Shown: positions 1 to 9,115, counted from the first letter of the stretch. The stretch is DNA of 33,777 nucleotides from an uncultured Polaromonas sp. (GCA_946479075.1 CAMLDT010000009.1:1-33777), one strand, 5' to 3'. Translations and numbers: made by a program. The notes: generated by a model not told the origin, from the letters alone.

Positions 1-13
1 ACAGGAGTCGGCC

Positions 14-658
14 ATGCCGAAAATGATCGTCTCAATTGACGGTGTTGTGATCAAGGAGGTGCAATTGACCAAAGACCGGACGTCTTTGGGGCGGCGGCCT
101 TACAACGACATTGTGATCGACAACCTGGCCGTCAGCGGGGAACATGCGGTTCTGCAAATGTCTGGCAATGAGGTTTTCGTCGAGGACCTGAACAGCACCA
201 ATGGCACCTACCTCAATGGAAAAGCTGTCAAAAAGCAGCAGTTGAACAACGGTGATACGGTGGAAATCGGCAAATACAAGATCAAGTACGTCAACGAGGC
301 CGCCAGCGCCGGTTTTGAAAAGACCATGATCATCAAGTCGGGTTCGGTGGCACCTGCCGTGAGCGCGGCCCCGCCTGCGGCCACCGAGGGCGGCACCGGC
401 AACGCCGCTATCAAGGTCATGTCTGGAGCTGCTGCGGGGCGGGAGGTCCCGTTGGTCAAGGTGGTGACAACCATTGGCAAGCCGGGCGTGGCGGTTGCTG
501 CCATCACCAAAAGGCCCCAGGGCTTCGTGGTGGCGCATGTTGAAGGGGACAGCAAACCCGCCTTGAATGGCGCACCTATCGGCATTGAGCCGGTAGCCCT
601 GAAAAATGGCGATGTCCTTGAGCTGGCGGGGACACAGATGCAGTTCGTTCAACGTTGA
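14..658 (+). CDS. FHA domain protein
   Basis: This 214-residue protein has an N-terminal forkhead-associated (FHA) domain at about residues 22-92. The FHA hallmarks are present: GR at 26-27, S41 with H44, and the N60-S-T-N-G-T65 loop. FHA domains bind phosphothreonine peptides, so a role in protein-protein signalling is likely. An Ala/Pro-rich linker (about 105-130) leads to a second, degenerate FHA-like region that ends with an NGD-x-LEL-type strand pattern. There is no signal peptide or membrane segment. The start is supported by an AGGAG at positions 3-7. It is the first visible gene of a + strand cluster with an adenylate cyclase 63 bases downstream, which suggests it recruits or tunes the cyclase or the ATPase further down; that partner assignment is inference. 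Confidence 0.9.
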   Translation: MPKMIVSIDGVVIKEVQLTKDRTSLGRRPYNDIVIDNLAVSGEHAVLQMSGNEVFVEDLNSTNGTYLNGKAVKKQQLNNGDTVEIGKYKIKYVNEAASAGFEKTMIIKSGSVAPAVSAAPPAATEGGTGNAAIKVMSGAAAGREVPLVKVVTTIGKPGVAVAAITKRPQGFVVAHVEGDSKPALNGAPIGIEPVALKNGDVLELAGTQMQFVQR

Positions 659-721
659 GCCGGACATCTGGCGGTCGCTGACCGGAACCCTGTTCACAGG
701 CGCCGCTTCCTGGGAGGCCCC

Positions 722-2971
722 ATGCGACTTCTTTCACGGCATTGGCCTCGCATTGCCGTCACGCTCATACCGCTTGTCTTTGCGCTGTTGCATGCAGGTG
801 ATGTGCTTCGCCTCGACGTTTTGCAGCGTCTTGACAATATTCTTTACGATGCCCGCCTGCGGGCCACCATGCCCAGGGCACTGGATGAGCGCATTGTGAT
901 CGTGGATATCGACGAAAAAAGTCTGGCCGAGGTGGGACGCTGGCCTTGGGGTCGCAACAAGCTGGCTGAACTGGTGAACGAACTGCTGGACCGGCAGCAG
1001 GTGGCGATGCTGGGGTTTGACGTGGTTTTTGCGGAGACGGACGACAGTTCTGGCCTGAAACGGCTCAAGCAACTTGCGAACAACGAAATGAAGGACCAAC
1101 CCGGCTTTGCTGAAAGGCTGGGTCAGATTCAGGGCGATCTCGACTACGACGCTGTGTTTGCAAAGTCGATCTCGAACCGGCCCGTCGTTCTGGGCTACTA
1201 CTTTACCAGCGACAGAGACGGGCGAGCCAATGGCACCTTGCCCCCACCGGTGATGAGTCAGGACGCGATGAATGGCCGTCCCATCCGGGCCACCAGCTGG
1301 AATGGGTATGGGGCCAACATTGACACCCTGGCCAAGGCGGCCCCCATGGCGGGATTTTTCAATTCCATTACCGAAGGGGATGGGGTTGTGCGGTCCATTC
1401 CGCTGCTCGCTGAGTACAAGGGCAAATATTACGAGTCGCTGGCGCTGTCCATGTTTCGCACGCTGGCAGGCTTGCCCACCGTCGAGCCTGGCTTTCCCCA
1501 GGAAAAATTCCTGGCCCGAAACTACCAGGGACTCGAGAGCATCCTGCTCAGGCAGGATGGCAAAACTTTGGCCATTCCGGTGGATGACCGGGTGGCCACG
1601 CTGGTGCCTTTCCGGGGACCGGGCGGTGCCGGTGGCGGTTCCTTCAGGTACATCTCGGCGTCGGATGTCTTGGCCAGAAAGGTTTCGCCGGGCCAGCTCA
1701 AGGACCGGATCGTGCTGCTTGGAACCACTGCACCGGGATTGCTTGACCTGAGGGTTACGCCTGTGGGCGAGACATATCCCGGTGTTGAAACCCACGCCAA
1801 CGTGATTTCGGGCTTTCTGGACGGCAAGATTTTTGTCAAACCGGACTATGCGCTTGGTTATGACATCCTGATTCTTGTGCTGGCAGGTTTGACTCTGGCG
1901 TTTGCCTTGCCTGTGCTGTCTGCCCCGAAGGCCGTAGCGGCCAGTCTGGGTGTGTTGACCGTGGTGATTGGGCTCAATTTCTGGCTCTACGCCGCCCATG
2001 GGCTGGTACTGCCCCTGGCCACAGCCCTGGTCATGACGGCGACCGCTTTTGCCCTCAACATGAGTTACGGCTATTTTGTGGAGAGCCGCTCCAAACGCGA
2101 ACTGGCGAACCTTTTTGGCACCTACGTTCCACCCGAACTGGTGGACGAAATGGTCAAGGATCCGGACAGTTACAGCATGAAGGCGTCGGCCAAGGAGTTG
2201 ACCGTGATGTTTTGCGACATGCGTGGTTTTACCCGCATGTCCGAAACCATGGAGCCCACCGAGTTGCAGGCGTTGCTCAACAGTGTGTTCAGCCGTCTGA
2301 CCGATCTGATCCGCAGCAATCGGGGAACCATCGACAAGTACATGGGTGATTGTGTGATGGCCTTCTGGGGGGCGCCGGTAGAAACGCCGGAGCACGCGGA
2401 TCTTGCGGTCAAAACCGCTCTGCAGATGGTTCAGGCCGTGCGCCAGCTTAATGAAGAGCACCGTGCCAAAGGTTTGCCGGAGATCGGCATCGGCATCGGC
2501 CTGAACACTGGAAGCATGTGTGTCGGTGACATGGGATCCCACATCCGGCGCAGTTACACGGTGATTGGTGATGCCGTCAATCTCGGTTCGCGGCTGGAGG
2601 GGCTGTCCAAAACCTACGGCGTGGATACGGTTGTCAGCGAATCGACTCGCAAACTTGCACCGGGCTTTGCATGGCAGGAACTTGACCGCGTTCGGGTGAA
2701 AGGCAAGGATCAGGCTGTAGCCATCTACTCCCCGGTTGCCCCCTTGAGTGACCTGGGCAGCGGGGCGGCCAGCGAATTGAAAGAATGGGGATGGGCCCTC
2801 AAGGCCTATCGTGAGCAGGCATGGGACGACTGCGATGTACATTTGCTCAACTTACAGCGCATGAATGCGCAAAAGTACCTTTACCGCCTCTATGCCGAGC
2901 GTGTAGCCTCCATGAGACTGCTGCCCTTTGACCCGGAGTGGGATGGCGCTACAAACTTCGAAACCAAGTAA
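722..2971 (+). CDS. CHASE2-domain class III adenylate cyclase
   Basis: This 749-residue membrane protein most likely makes cAMP from ATP. The N-terminus has one membrane anchor, followed by an extracytoplasmic CHASE2 sensor (about residues 30-350). Three closely spaced membrane helices follow (about 378-450), then a cytoplasmic class III cyclase domain (about 490-665). Catalytic residues are visible: metal-binding D499 (FCDMRGF) and D543 (KYMGD), adenine-contacting K539 and T613, and N620 and R624 in the VNLGSR motif. The Lys/Thr pair favours adenylate over guanylate cyclase. The layout matches Pseudomonas CyaB-like and other CHASE2 cyclases. It lies between an FHA gene and a cyclic-nucleotide phosphodiesterase gene, so synthesis and breakdown of the messenger are probably co-expressed. 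The ligand of the CHASE2 domain is unknown. Confidence 0.92.
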   Translation: MRLLSRHWPRIAVTLIPLVFALLHAGDVLRLDVLQRLDNILYDARLRATMPRALDERIVIVDIDEKSLAEVGRWPWGRNKLAELVNELLDRQQVAMLGFDVVFAETDDSSGLKRLKQLANNEMKDQPGFAERLGQIQGDLDYDAVFAKSISNRPVVLGYYFTSDRDGRANGTLPPPVMSQDAMNGRPIRATSWNGYGANIDTLAKAAPMAGFFNSITEGDGVVRSIPLLAEYKGKYYESLALSMFRTLAGLPTVEPGFPQEKFLARNYQGLESILLRQDGKTLAIPVDDRVATLVPFRGPGGAGGGSFRYISASDVLARKVSPGQLKDRIVLLGTTAPGLLDLRVTPVGETYPGVETHANVISGFLDGKIFVKPDYALGYDILILVLAGLTLAFALPVLSAPKAVAASLGVLTVVIGLNFWLYAAHGLVLPLATALVMTATAFALNMSYGYFVESRSKRELANLFGTYVPPELVDEMVKDPDSYSMKASAKELTVMFCDMRGFTRMSETMEPTELQALLNSVFSRLTDLIRSNRGTIDKYMGDCVMAFWGAPVETPEHADLAVKTALQMVQAVRQLNEEHRAKGLPEIGIGIGLNTGSMCVGDMGSHIRRSYTVIGDAVNLGSRLEGLSKTYGVDTVVSESTRKLAPGFAWQELDRVRVKGKDQAVAIYSPVAPLSDLGSGAASELKEWGWALKAYREQAWDDCDVHLLNLQRMNAQKYLYRLYAERVASMRLLPFDPEWDGATNFETK

Positions 2972-3002
2972 CCGCAGCCAGCCGAAGCCTCAAGCAAAAA
3001 CC

Positions 3003-3794
3003 ATGAAAGTACGCGTACTCGGGTGCTCAGGAGCCATTGCCAGGGACTGCCGCACGACTTCGTTTCTACTCGATCACGATGTGCTGGTCGATGCCGGCAC
3101 TGGCGTTGGCGATCTCACGCTGGACGAAATGCGCGGTATTGACCATGTCCTTCTCACGCACTCCCATCTTGATCACGTGGCAGCCCTTCCGCTGATGGTC
3201 GACGCTGTTGCGGCGCAAAGGACCAGCCCGATACAAATTCACGCGCTCCAGGGAACAATCGACGCGCTGCGGGCGCATATTTTCAACAATACGATCTGGC
3301 CAGATTTTTCGCGCATTCCGACAGTGGCGGCCCCGTTTATCAGCTTCCACCCGCTGGTCACCGGCCAGACCCTTTTGGTAGCAGGCAAGCTGGTGGAGGT
3401 GTTGCCGGCGGTGCACACTGTGCCGGCGGTCGGTTATGCCGTTGCTGCCGGCTCAGGTTGCTGGGTTTTTACGGGGGATACCGAACGTAATCCGGCGCTC
3501 TGGGCCCGGATCAACCAGCTCAACGTGGCGATGCTCGTGATTGAGACCGCTTTCAGCAACAGGGAGCGCGACCTGGCCGTTCGCAGTTTGCATTTATCGC
3601 CGCATGCGCTGGCCGGCGAGCTCGACTGCATCGACAAGGGCAAAAGCTATCCCATTTACATCACCCACACCAAGCCGGCAGAAACCGACCTGATCATGGC
3701 CGAGATACAGCGCTTCGATCAGACGGCGCCGTTTGGTCCCAACGTTACCCATGACATCCGCTGGTTGCGGGCCGGTCAGGAGTTTGAACTATGA
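3003..3794 (+). CDS. class II 3',5'-cyclic-nucleotide phosphodiesterase (metallo-beta-lactamase fold)
   Basis: This 263-residue protein resembles class II cyclic-nucleotide phosphodiesterases, which hydrolyse cAMP or cGMP to 5'-AMP or GMP. The metal-binding motif is H53-S-H-L-D57-H58, preceded by a glycine-rich N-terminal strand (VLGCSG). A later FTGDT motif and a THTKP segment near the C-terminus supply further expected ligands. The frame is open upstream to an ATG at 2928 inside the cyclase gene. The ATG at 3003 is preferred because the fold begins at once with MKVRVLGCSG and the upstream residues have no domain character. Its stop overlaps the next gene's start (ATGA at 3791-3794). Lying next to a cyclase gene, it probably resets cAMP in the same pathway. 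Confidence 0.88.
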   Translation: MKVRVLGCSGAIARDCRTTSFLLDHDVLVDAGTGVGDLTLDEMRGIDHVLLTHSHLDHVAALPLMVDAVAAQRTSPIQIHALQGTIDALRAHIFNNTIWPDFSRIPTVAAPFISFHPLVTGQTLLVAGKLVEVLPAVHTVPAVGYAVAAGSGCWVFTGDTERNPALWARINQLNVAMLVIETAFSNRERDLAVRSLHLSPHALAGELDCIDKGKSYPIYITHTKPAETDLIMAEIQRFDQTAPFGPNVTHDIRWLRAGQEFEL

Positions 3795-6196
3795 GTGCCG
3801 TACTGCAACGTGATCCCGAGGACGAATTTTTCGACTCCCAAATGCTGCCGCCCCAGGAGCGGGGAGTCACGTTTGAAGCACTCTATTTCCGCCAGCTGCA
3901 ACTGGTGACCAATCGGATTCATGAGACCGAAAACATCGACCAGATCATGCTGGAGGCCAGCAACGACATCTGCAAGCTGTTCAATGCAGATCGTCTGACC
4001 CTCTATGCAGTCAATGAAGACCGAACATCCATCATTTCCAAGGTCAAAACCGGCTTGAACACGAGCCGTGACCTCAAGCTGCCCATCAGCGCGCAAAGCG
4101 TGGCTGGCTATGTGGCGATGTCGAAAACCATGGTGAACATTGCCGATGTGTATGACGATGCGGCGCTGAAGAAAATTCATCCGGCATTGAGTTTTCTTCA
4201 GGAGGTGGACAAACGGTCCGGTTACCGCACCAAGCAGATGCTGGTCGCGCCTGTGATGGATGGCAACACCCTGTACGGTGTTCTCCAGGTCATCAACAAC
4301 CGCAGTGATCAGCCATTTGCCCGGCTTGAGGAGGATGGCGCGCAGCAGTTGTGCAAAACGCTGGGTATCGCCATTCGCCAGCGCATGCAGAAGGTCGAGG
4401 ACGGACAGCGGCGCAGGGCGACCAAGTATGACGGGCTGGTTGCCGATGGCGTGTTGTCCCAGGACGAGTTGCTCCAGTGTGTGCAAAAAGCGCGCGACGA
4501 AATGCAGTCGGTCGAGCATCTGCTGATGGCCGACTACCGGATTCGTCCGGCGCAAATCGGCGCGTCATTGGCCAAGTTCTTCGGCGTGCCCTATGAAACA
4601 TTCAATCCCGGACGCATCCGCTCCGAGATGCTGCATGGCTTGCTCAAGCGCCATTTTGTCGAGCAGCAAGGCTGGATGCCGCTTGAGGAAACCCCGGATG
4701 GCCTGGTCATCATGTGTGTGGATCCCGAGGCGGTGCGGGGCGCCCGGGTGGTTCCCCAGGTTTTTCCGAAGTTAGGCAAATTTTCCTATTGTGTTACCAC
4801 GCAAACCGAGTTTGATGAGACTTTGGGCCAGCTGTTTGGCGCAGGTAATGAAGGTGGGTCCATCGACCAGTTGCTGGCGGACATGGACTCGCCGCTTGAA
4901 AATGATGCTGGCGACGATTCAGCGCTTGAGTCTGCTGCCGCTGACAATGAACTGGTCAAGTTTGTCAACAAGGTCATCATCGACGCCTACAAGCAGAAGG
5001 CTTCGGACATTCATATTGAACCGATGCCGGGCAAGGCAAAGACCGGCATCCGGTTTCGGATTGATGGCACCTTGCTGCCCTACATCGAGGTTCCGGCGCA
5101 GTTCAGGCAGGCCATGGTGACTCGCCTCAAGATCATGTGTGATCTGGACATTTCGGAAAAACGCAAGCCGCAGGACGGCAAGATCAAATTCAAGAAATAC
5201 GGACCACTCGATATCGAATTGCGCGTTGCCACCATCCCCTCAGCGGGTGGTGTGGAAGATGTGGTCATGCGGATACTGGCGGCCGGGGAGCCCATTCCGC
5301 TGGAAAAACTCGGCCTGACCGACCACAACAGGGAGCGCCTGGAAAAAACCGTGTCCAAGCCTTACGGCCTGTTTTACGTGTGCGGTCCCACCGGCTCGGG
5401 AAAAACCACCACCCTGCATTCCATCCTGAAGTTCCTCAATACGCCGGACACCAAAATCTGGACCGCGGAGGACCCAGTGGAAATCACGCAAAAAGGCCTG
5501 CGCCAGGTTCAGATCAACAAGAAGGCCGGTATCGATTTTGCGCTGGTGATGCGGGCGTTTTTGCGTGCGGATCCTGACATCATCATGGTTGGCGAATCGC
5601 GCGACAAAGAAACGGTCTCCATGGGGGTGGAGGCGTCGCTCACCGGCCACATGGTCTTCTCGACGCTGCACACCAATTCGGCGCCGGAGTCGATCACACG
5701 CTTGCTGGACATGGGTATGGACCCTTTCAACTTTGCGGATGCTCTGCTGGGAATTCTCGCGCAGCGGCTGGCCAAAAAATTGTGCGATTGCAAAGAGGCC
5801 TATCAGCCCGGCGCTCAGGAATTCAAGGATTTCATCAAGGAGTACTCCGAAGAGCTCCGTAACACGCAAGCCTGGAAAACCGATCCTGGCGGCGAAGCTC
5901 AAGCCTTGCTTGACGACTGGACGGAGCGTTACGGCAAGGACGGCCAGCTGACCCTTTATCGCGCGGTGGGTTGCGATAAATGCAACCAGACCGGCTACAA
6001 AGGCCGTATTGGCTTGCACGAGTTGATGATTGCCGATGATGCGGCAAAAAAGCTCATTCAGGAACGGGCGCGCGTCGCCGAGCTTTTTGCCGCTGCGGTC
6101 AACAGTGGCATGCGAACCCTGAAAATGGATGGGATGGAGAAGGTGCTGATGGGGCTGACGGATATAAAGATGGTCCGGTCCGTTTGTATTAAATAG
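3791..6196 (+). CDS. GAF-domain GspE/PilB-family ATPase
   Basis: This 801-residue cytoplasmic ATPase belongs to the type II secretion/type IV pilus motor family. An N-terminal GAF domain (about residues 25-195) is followed by a GspE N-terminal-like domain (about 215-340) and the hexameric ATPase core (about 375-780). Walker A is GPTGSGKT (532-539). The Walker B region reads DPDIIMVGES with RDKET following, where most relatives have GEIRD. A His-box is present (STLHTNSA). The zinc region is a C665-x-C667 plus C728-x-x-C731 set. The GAF domain is an unusual addition and could sense a cyclic nucleotide or another small ligand. Its start overlaps the phosphodiesterase stop, implying translational coupling. 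Whether it drives a pilus, a secretion system or something else is not shown. Confidence 0.9.
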   Translation: MSAVLQRDPEDEFFDSQMLPPQERGVTFEALYFRQLQLVTNRIHETENIDQIMLEASNDICKLFNADRLTLYAVNEDRTSIISKVKTGLNTSRDLKLPISAQSVAGYVAMSKTMVNIADVYDDAALKKIHPALSFLQEVDKRSGYRTKQMLVAPVMDGNTLYGVLQVINNRSDQPFARLEEDGAQQLCKTLGIAIRQRMQKVEDGQRRRATKYDGLVADGVLSQDELLQCVQKARDEMQSVEHLLMADYRIRPAQIGASLAKFFGVPYETFNPGRIRSEMLHGLLKRHFVEQQGWMPLEETPDGLVIMCVDPEAVRGARVVPQVFPKLGKFSYCVTTQTEFDETLGQLFGAGNEGGSIDQLLADMDSPLENDAGDDSALESAAADNELVKFVNKVIIDAYKQKASDIHIEPMPGKAKTGIRFRIDGTLLPYIEVPAQFRQAMVTRLKIMCDLDISEKRKPQDGKIKFKKYGPLDIELRVATIPSAGGVEDVVMRILAAGEPIPLEKLGLTDHNRERLEKTVSKPYGLFYVCGPTGSGKTTTLHSILKFLNTPDTKIWTAEDPVEITQKGLRQVQINKKAGIDFALVMRAFLRADPDIIMVGESRDKETVSMGVEASLTGHMVFSTLHTNSAPESITRLLDMGMDPFNFADALLGILAQRLAKKLCDCKEAYQPGAQEFKDFIKEYSEELRNTQAWKTDPGGEAQALLDDWTERYGKDGQLTLYRAVGCDKCNQTGYKGRIGLHELMIADDAAKKLIQERARVAELFAAAVNSGMRTLKMDGMEKVLMGLTDIKMVRSVCIK

Positions 6197-6280
6197 CCGA
6201 ACTCGCTGCTCAAAGCAATGGCCAGCGCTTTCTTTTTGCCCGTTTGCCCGCGGTATTGTTATTGATCGCAGACATCTCAC

Positions 6281-8578
6281 ATGTTAAAAAAACTCGTATC
6301 CGCGCTTTTTACCTCTGGCAAACGCTTCTGGACGGTAGAGGAGGTTCGTACTTTGATCGTTACCGGCGAGTTGGAGAAAGCGCGCGAGGCAGCCGAGCAA
6401 CTTTATGAGGCGATCCCTCATCGCGATCTTGTCCGGCGCTGTGTGATAGCGGAGATAGCTTTCCGTCAGAACAGGGATGCCGAGGCAGAAACCGGTTATC
6501 GCGAGGTACTCAGGGACGCGCCAGGGTTCGCGGATGCGCATTACGGACTGTCGCTGCTTTTGCTGGAGCAAGCCCAGACAGATGCCGCCCTTGAACATGC
6601 GCAATTCTCCAAGAACAGCAATCCCAATGATGCCCGCTATGTCGCGCAACTCGGCTTGTGCCAAGTAAAAATGGGAAATTTTAAGGATGCCGAGATACCG
6701 CTTGGACAGGCGGTGCGACTGAACGATAGGGACAAGGCTTCCTGGAACAATTTGGGTCTGGTATTACTGGCCAAGGAAGAGCCGGGTGAAGCACATGCCT
6801 GCTTCTCCAAAGCATTAAAGCTGGATCCGGCTTTTCAGTCTGCCCTTGAGAACATGATGCGGCTGGAGGATGAAATGAAGACAGTCGGCCTCGGATTTGT
6901 CGCTCGTCCCGAACTTGTTGCAGGTAACGTCGACAAAGCATTGGTAGAGAAAGAGCGGGCTGCTTGGGAAATTCTTTGGACGGAAGTCCATGCCTTGAGG
7001 AAGGCCGGCCGCCAGGATGCGGCCCTCGCCAGGGCTGAGGAAATTTGTCTTGAATGGCCAGATATTCCCGGACCCGTTTGTGAGCTGAATAGTCTTTATC
7101 GAAAATTAGGGGATTTCAGGAGTGGCATGGACGCATTGCGGGCTTATTTGGTCGGTCACCCCCAAGACGGACAGGCCCTCGCTGCACTGGGCACTGCGCT
7201 GATGGAGTCCAATGAGAACATTGAGGCTATCCAATACCTAAACCGAGCCAGAGAAGTTGGGTATGAAAACGCAGAGATGCTCAACAATCTGGCTCGAGCA
7301 CTGAACAACCAGGAAAAACATTCCGAAGCCCTAGAAGTTAGGCGACTAGTGTTTGAGCTTGATCCAGACTTTATGCATCAGGCCCAACTCGCCTCCAACC
7401 TAGTCACCGCTTGCCACTACGACGAAGCTATCAAGCTGTTTGACGATCTCCTTCAAAAAGAGCCTCAGAGGAAAAACCTGTTTCTGACCTCCTACGCGGT
7501 CGCTCAGGCTTATACGGGGCATTTCGACGCAGCCCTTGCCTTGCTGGATGAGGCGTTGGCTGTCCAGCCGCGTGACGCCAACCTGCACTTGCAGAGAGCC
7601 CAGATAAATCTGCTGCTCGGAAATTTTGATCAGGGTTGGGATGACTATTCGTACCGCGGCCTCGCTTATTCGCGGCAGTATCGGGTGCTGCCATTTACCA
7701 AATGGCAGGGGCAGGATCTCGTTGGCAAGTGCATCGTAATCCTGACCGAGCAGGGATTGGGTGATCAGGTCATGTTCGCGTCCTGCCTGTCTGATTTGCT
7801 GGCGCTGCGCCCTGGGCGTGTGGTTCTGGAGGCTATCGGAAGGGTGGCTCCAACGCTCGCTCGCTCCTTCCCCCAGCTTGAGGTCGTGCATACCCGGCAG
7901 GACAAAGGCATGGAATGGGCCAAAACCCTGGGCAATGTGGACTACTTCGTACCGCTTGGCGATTTGCCGCGGTATTTCCGGAAAGGCGTGGACAAGTTCC
8001 CCGGGACCCCTTATCTGAAAGCCGACGCGGAACGGGTGGTCTACTGGCGGCGCAAACTGGAAGCCACTGGTCCCCGCCCGTGGATCGGCGTGTCTTGGCG
8101 GGGCGGGCTGCAAGCGACGCGGCGTATCCTGCGGTCCATGTCTCCCGTCGACCTTGCCCCCTTGGCAAGTGCGCTCGACGCCACGTGGATCAGCCTGCAA
8201 TACGGCTCCGTCGACGAAGATCTGAAGACAGCAACGGATGCAAACCTCACGCTGACCCATTGGCCCGAAGGAATTTCCGATCTGGATGAATTTGCCGCAC
8301 TGATCGATGCCCTGGATATTGTGGTGACGGTGTGCAACACCACGGTTCACTATGCCGGCGCCTTGGGTAAAAAGGTCCTGGTACTCGCACCTCATGTTCC
8401 GGAGTGGCGCTATGGTCTGTCGACCCCCCGCATGCCCTGGTACGCCAACGTGACGGTGCTGCGGCAGTCTGAATTTAGCGACTGGACCGTCGTTGTCCGT
8501 CAGGCAAGCGAGCAACTAGTGACATTTTTTGGCCAGTCTGGGCAAAAAATGTCTGAAATTTCTGAAATAGTCGTATGA
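6281..8578 (+). CDS. TPR protein fused to a GT9/GT41-like glycosyltransferase domain
   Basis: This 765-residue protein has two halves. Residues about 20-480 are tetratricopeptide repeats, with repeated pairs such as NNLGLVLL and NNLARALN. Residues about 480-740 resemble the C-terminal glycosyltransferase domain common in bacterial TPR-GT fusions, with EQGLGDQVMFA near 490, GVSWRGG near 603 and a VTVCNTTVHYAGALGKKV segment like the nucleotide-sugar site of heptosyltransferases. There is no signal peptide, so it is probably cytoplasmic. It lies directly before pilA, and several other pilin-glycosylation candidates follow, so a role in glycosylating pilin or another surface protein is a reasonable inference. 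The donor sugar and acceptor cannot be told from sequence. Confidence 0.82.
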   Translation: MLKKLVSALFTSGKRFWTVEEVRTLIVTGELEKAREAAEQLYEAIPHRDLVRRCVIAEIAFRQNRDAEAETGYREVLRDAPGFADAHYGLSLLLLEQAQTDAALEHAQFSKNSNPNDARYVAQLGLCQVKMGNFKDAEIPLGQAVRLNDRDKASWNNLGLVLLAKEEPGEAHACFSKALKLDPAFQSALENMMRLEDEMKTVGLGFVARPELVAGNVDKALVEKERAAWEILWTEVHALRKAGRQDAALARAEEICLEWPDIPGPVCELNSLYRKLGDFRSGMDALRAYLVGHPQDGQALAALGTALMESNENIEAIQYLNRAREVGYENAEMLNNLARALNNQEKHSEALEVRRLVFELDPDFMHQAQLASNLVTACHYDEAIKLFDDLLQKEPQRKNLFLTSYAVAQAYTGHFDAALALLDEALAVQPRDANLHLQRAQINLLLGNFDQGWDDYSYRGLAYSRQYRVLPFTKWQGQDLVGKCIVILTEQGLGDQVMFASCLSDLLALRPGRVVLEAIGRVAPTLARSFPQLEVVHTRQDKGMEWAKTLGNVDYFVPLGDLPRYFRKGVDKFPGTPYLKADAERVVYWRRKLEATGPRPWIGVSWRGGLQATRRILRSMSPVDLAPLASALDATWISLQYGSVDEDLKTATDANLTLTHWPEGISDLDEFAALIDALDIVVTVCNTTVHYAGALGKKVLVLAPHVPEWRYGLSTPRMPWYANVTVLRQSEFSDWTVVVRQASEQLVTFFGQSGQKMSEISEIVV
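8521..8553. repeat. 11-base inverted repeat in the end of the TPR gene
   Basis: GACATTTTTTG (8521-8531) and CAAAAAATGTC (8543-8553) are perfect inverted copies around 11 bases. It lies within the last codons of the TPR-GT gene, before the pilA promoter. It may form a strong hairpin or be a protein-binding site. Confidence 0.55.
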
Positions 8579-8615
8579 AACAGCTACTTGCAAAGCGTGC
8601 GGCGCTGTTTTCTGA

Positions 8616-8631
8616 TGGCACAGGATTTGCT
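8616..8631 (+). promoter_or_regulatory. sigma-54 promoter of pilA
   Basis: TGGCAC at 8616-8621 and TTGC at 8627-8630 give the GG-N10-GC spacing required by sigma-54 (RpoN) holoenzyme. Transcription would start about 12 bases downstream, some 45-50 bases before the pilA ATG. In many proteobacteria pilA is driven by RpoN with the PilS/PilR two-component system, which fits this site. Confidence 0.85.
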
Positions 8632-8690
8632 GATACGGTTATCGCGCAGATGTATGTTCAGCCGCGCACTTAACCTGCAAGGAGTTTTTT

Positions 8691-9104
8691 ATGAAGTCAA
8701 TTCAAAAGGGTTTTACCCTGATCGAGCTGATGATCGTCGTGGCGATTATCGGTATTCTGGCTGCGGTAGCCCTGCCTGCGTACCAGGACTACACCATTCG
8801 CGCCCGCGCTTCCGAGATGATGCTGGCAGCATCGGGTGCCCGTACCGCAGTGACTGAAGCTGCGCAACTTGCCAATACGATGGCGATTGGCGCCACCATC
8901 GCAAGCGCAATCCAGATATCTTCCTCGAAGTTTGTTTCTACGGGTTCAGTCGATACCTCGGGAACCATCGCGGTGACATCCAAGGACGCGATTGGAACAA
9001 CATCCTTTAATCTGACATTGACTCCTACATGGACGGGTCAAACGGTTGACTGGACTTGCAACACGTCTATTGCCAAGTACGCACCAGCATCCTGCCGCGG
9101 CTAA
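8691..9104 (+). CDS. pilA: type IV major pilin
   Basis: This 137-residue prepilin has a class III signal, MKSIQKG followed by [15 protein letters not shown]. PilD would cleave after G7 and N-methylate F8; the conserved E5 of the mature pilin is E12. The hydrophobic N-terminal helix runs to about residue 30. Two cysteines near the C-terminus (C123 and C135) form the usual disulfide-bonded D-loop. The length and short leader are those of type IVa pilins. A strong AAGGAG (8679-8684) sits before the ATG. The gene has its own sigma-54 promoter and a hairpin after the stop, so it is probably a monocistronic, highly expressed unit. Nearby GT, PglL-like and TfpX/TfpZ-like genes suggest the pilin is glycosylated or needs an accessory factor. 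Confidence 0.95.
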   Translation: MKSIQKGFTLIELMIVVAIIGILAAVALPAYQDYTIRARASEMMLAASGARTAVTEAAQLANTMAIGATIASAIQISSSKFVSTGSVDTSGTIAVTSKDAIGTTSFNLTLTPTWTGQTVDWTCNTSIAKYAPASCRG

Positions 9105-9115
9105 CAAATACCGCT

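Noticed and set aside
734..2842. A 702-codon open frame on the - strand opposite the adenylate cyclase gene.
   Set aside because: It is rich in His, Gln and Arg with no domain pattern, and the opposite strand has a clear multi-domain protein. It is a GC-driven antisense frame.
6212..6237. AAAGC / GCTTT hairpin followed by TCTTTTTG, in the gap between the ATPase and TPR genes.
   Set aside because: The stem is only five pairs with a long loop, so a terminator call is not safe.
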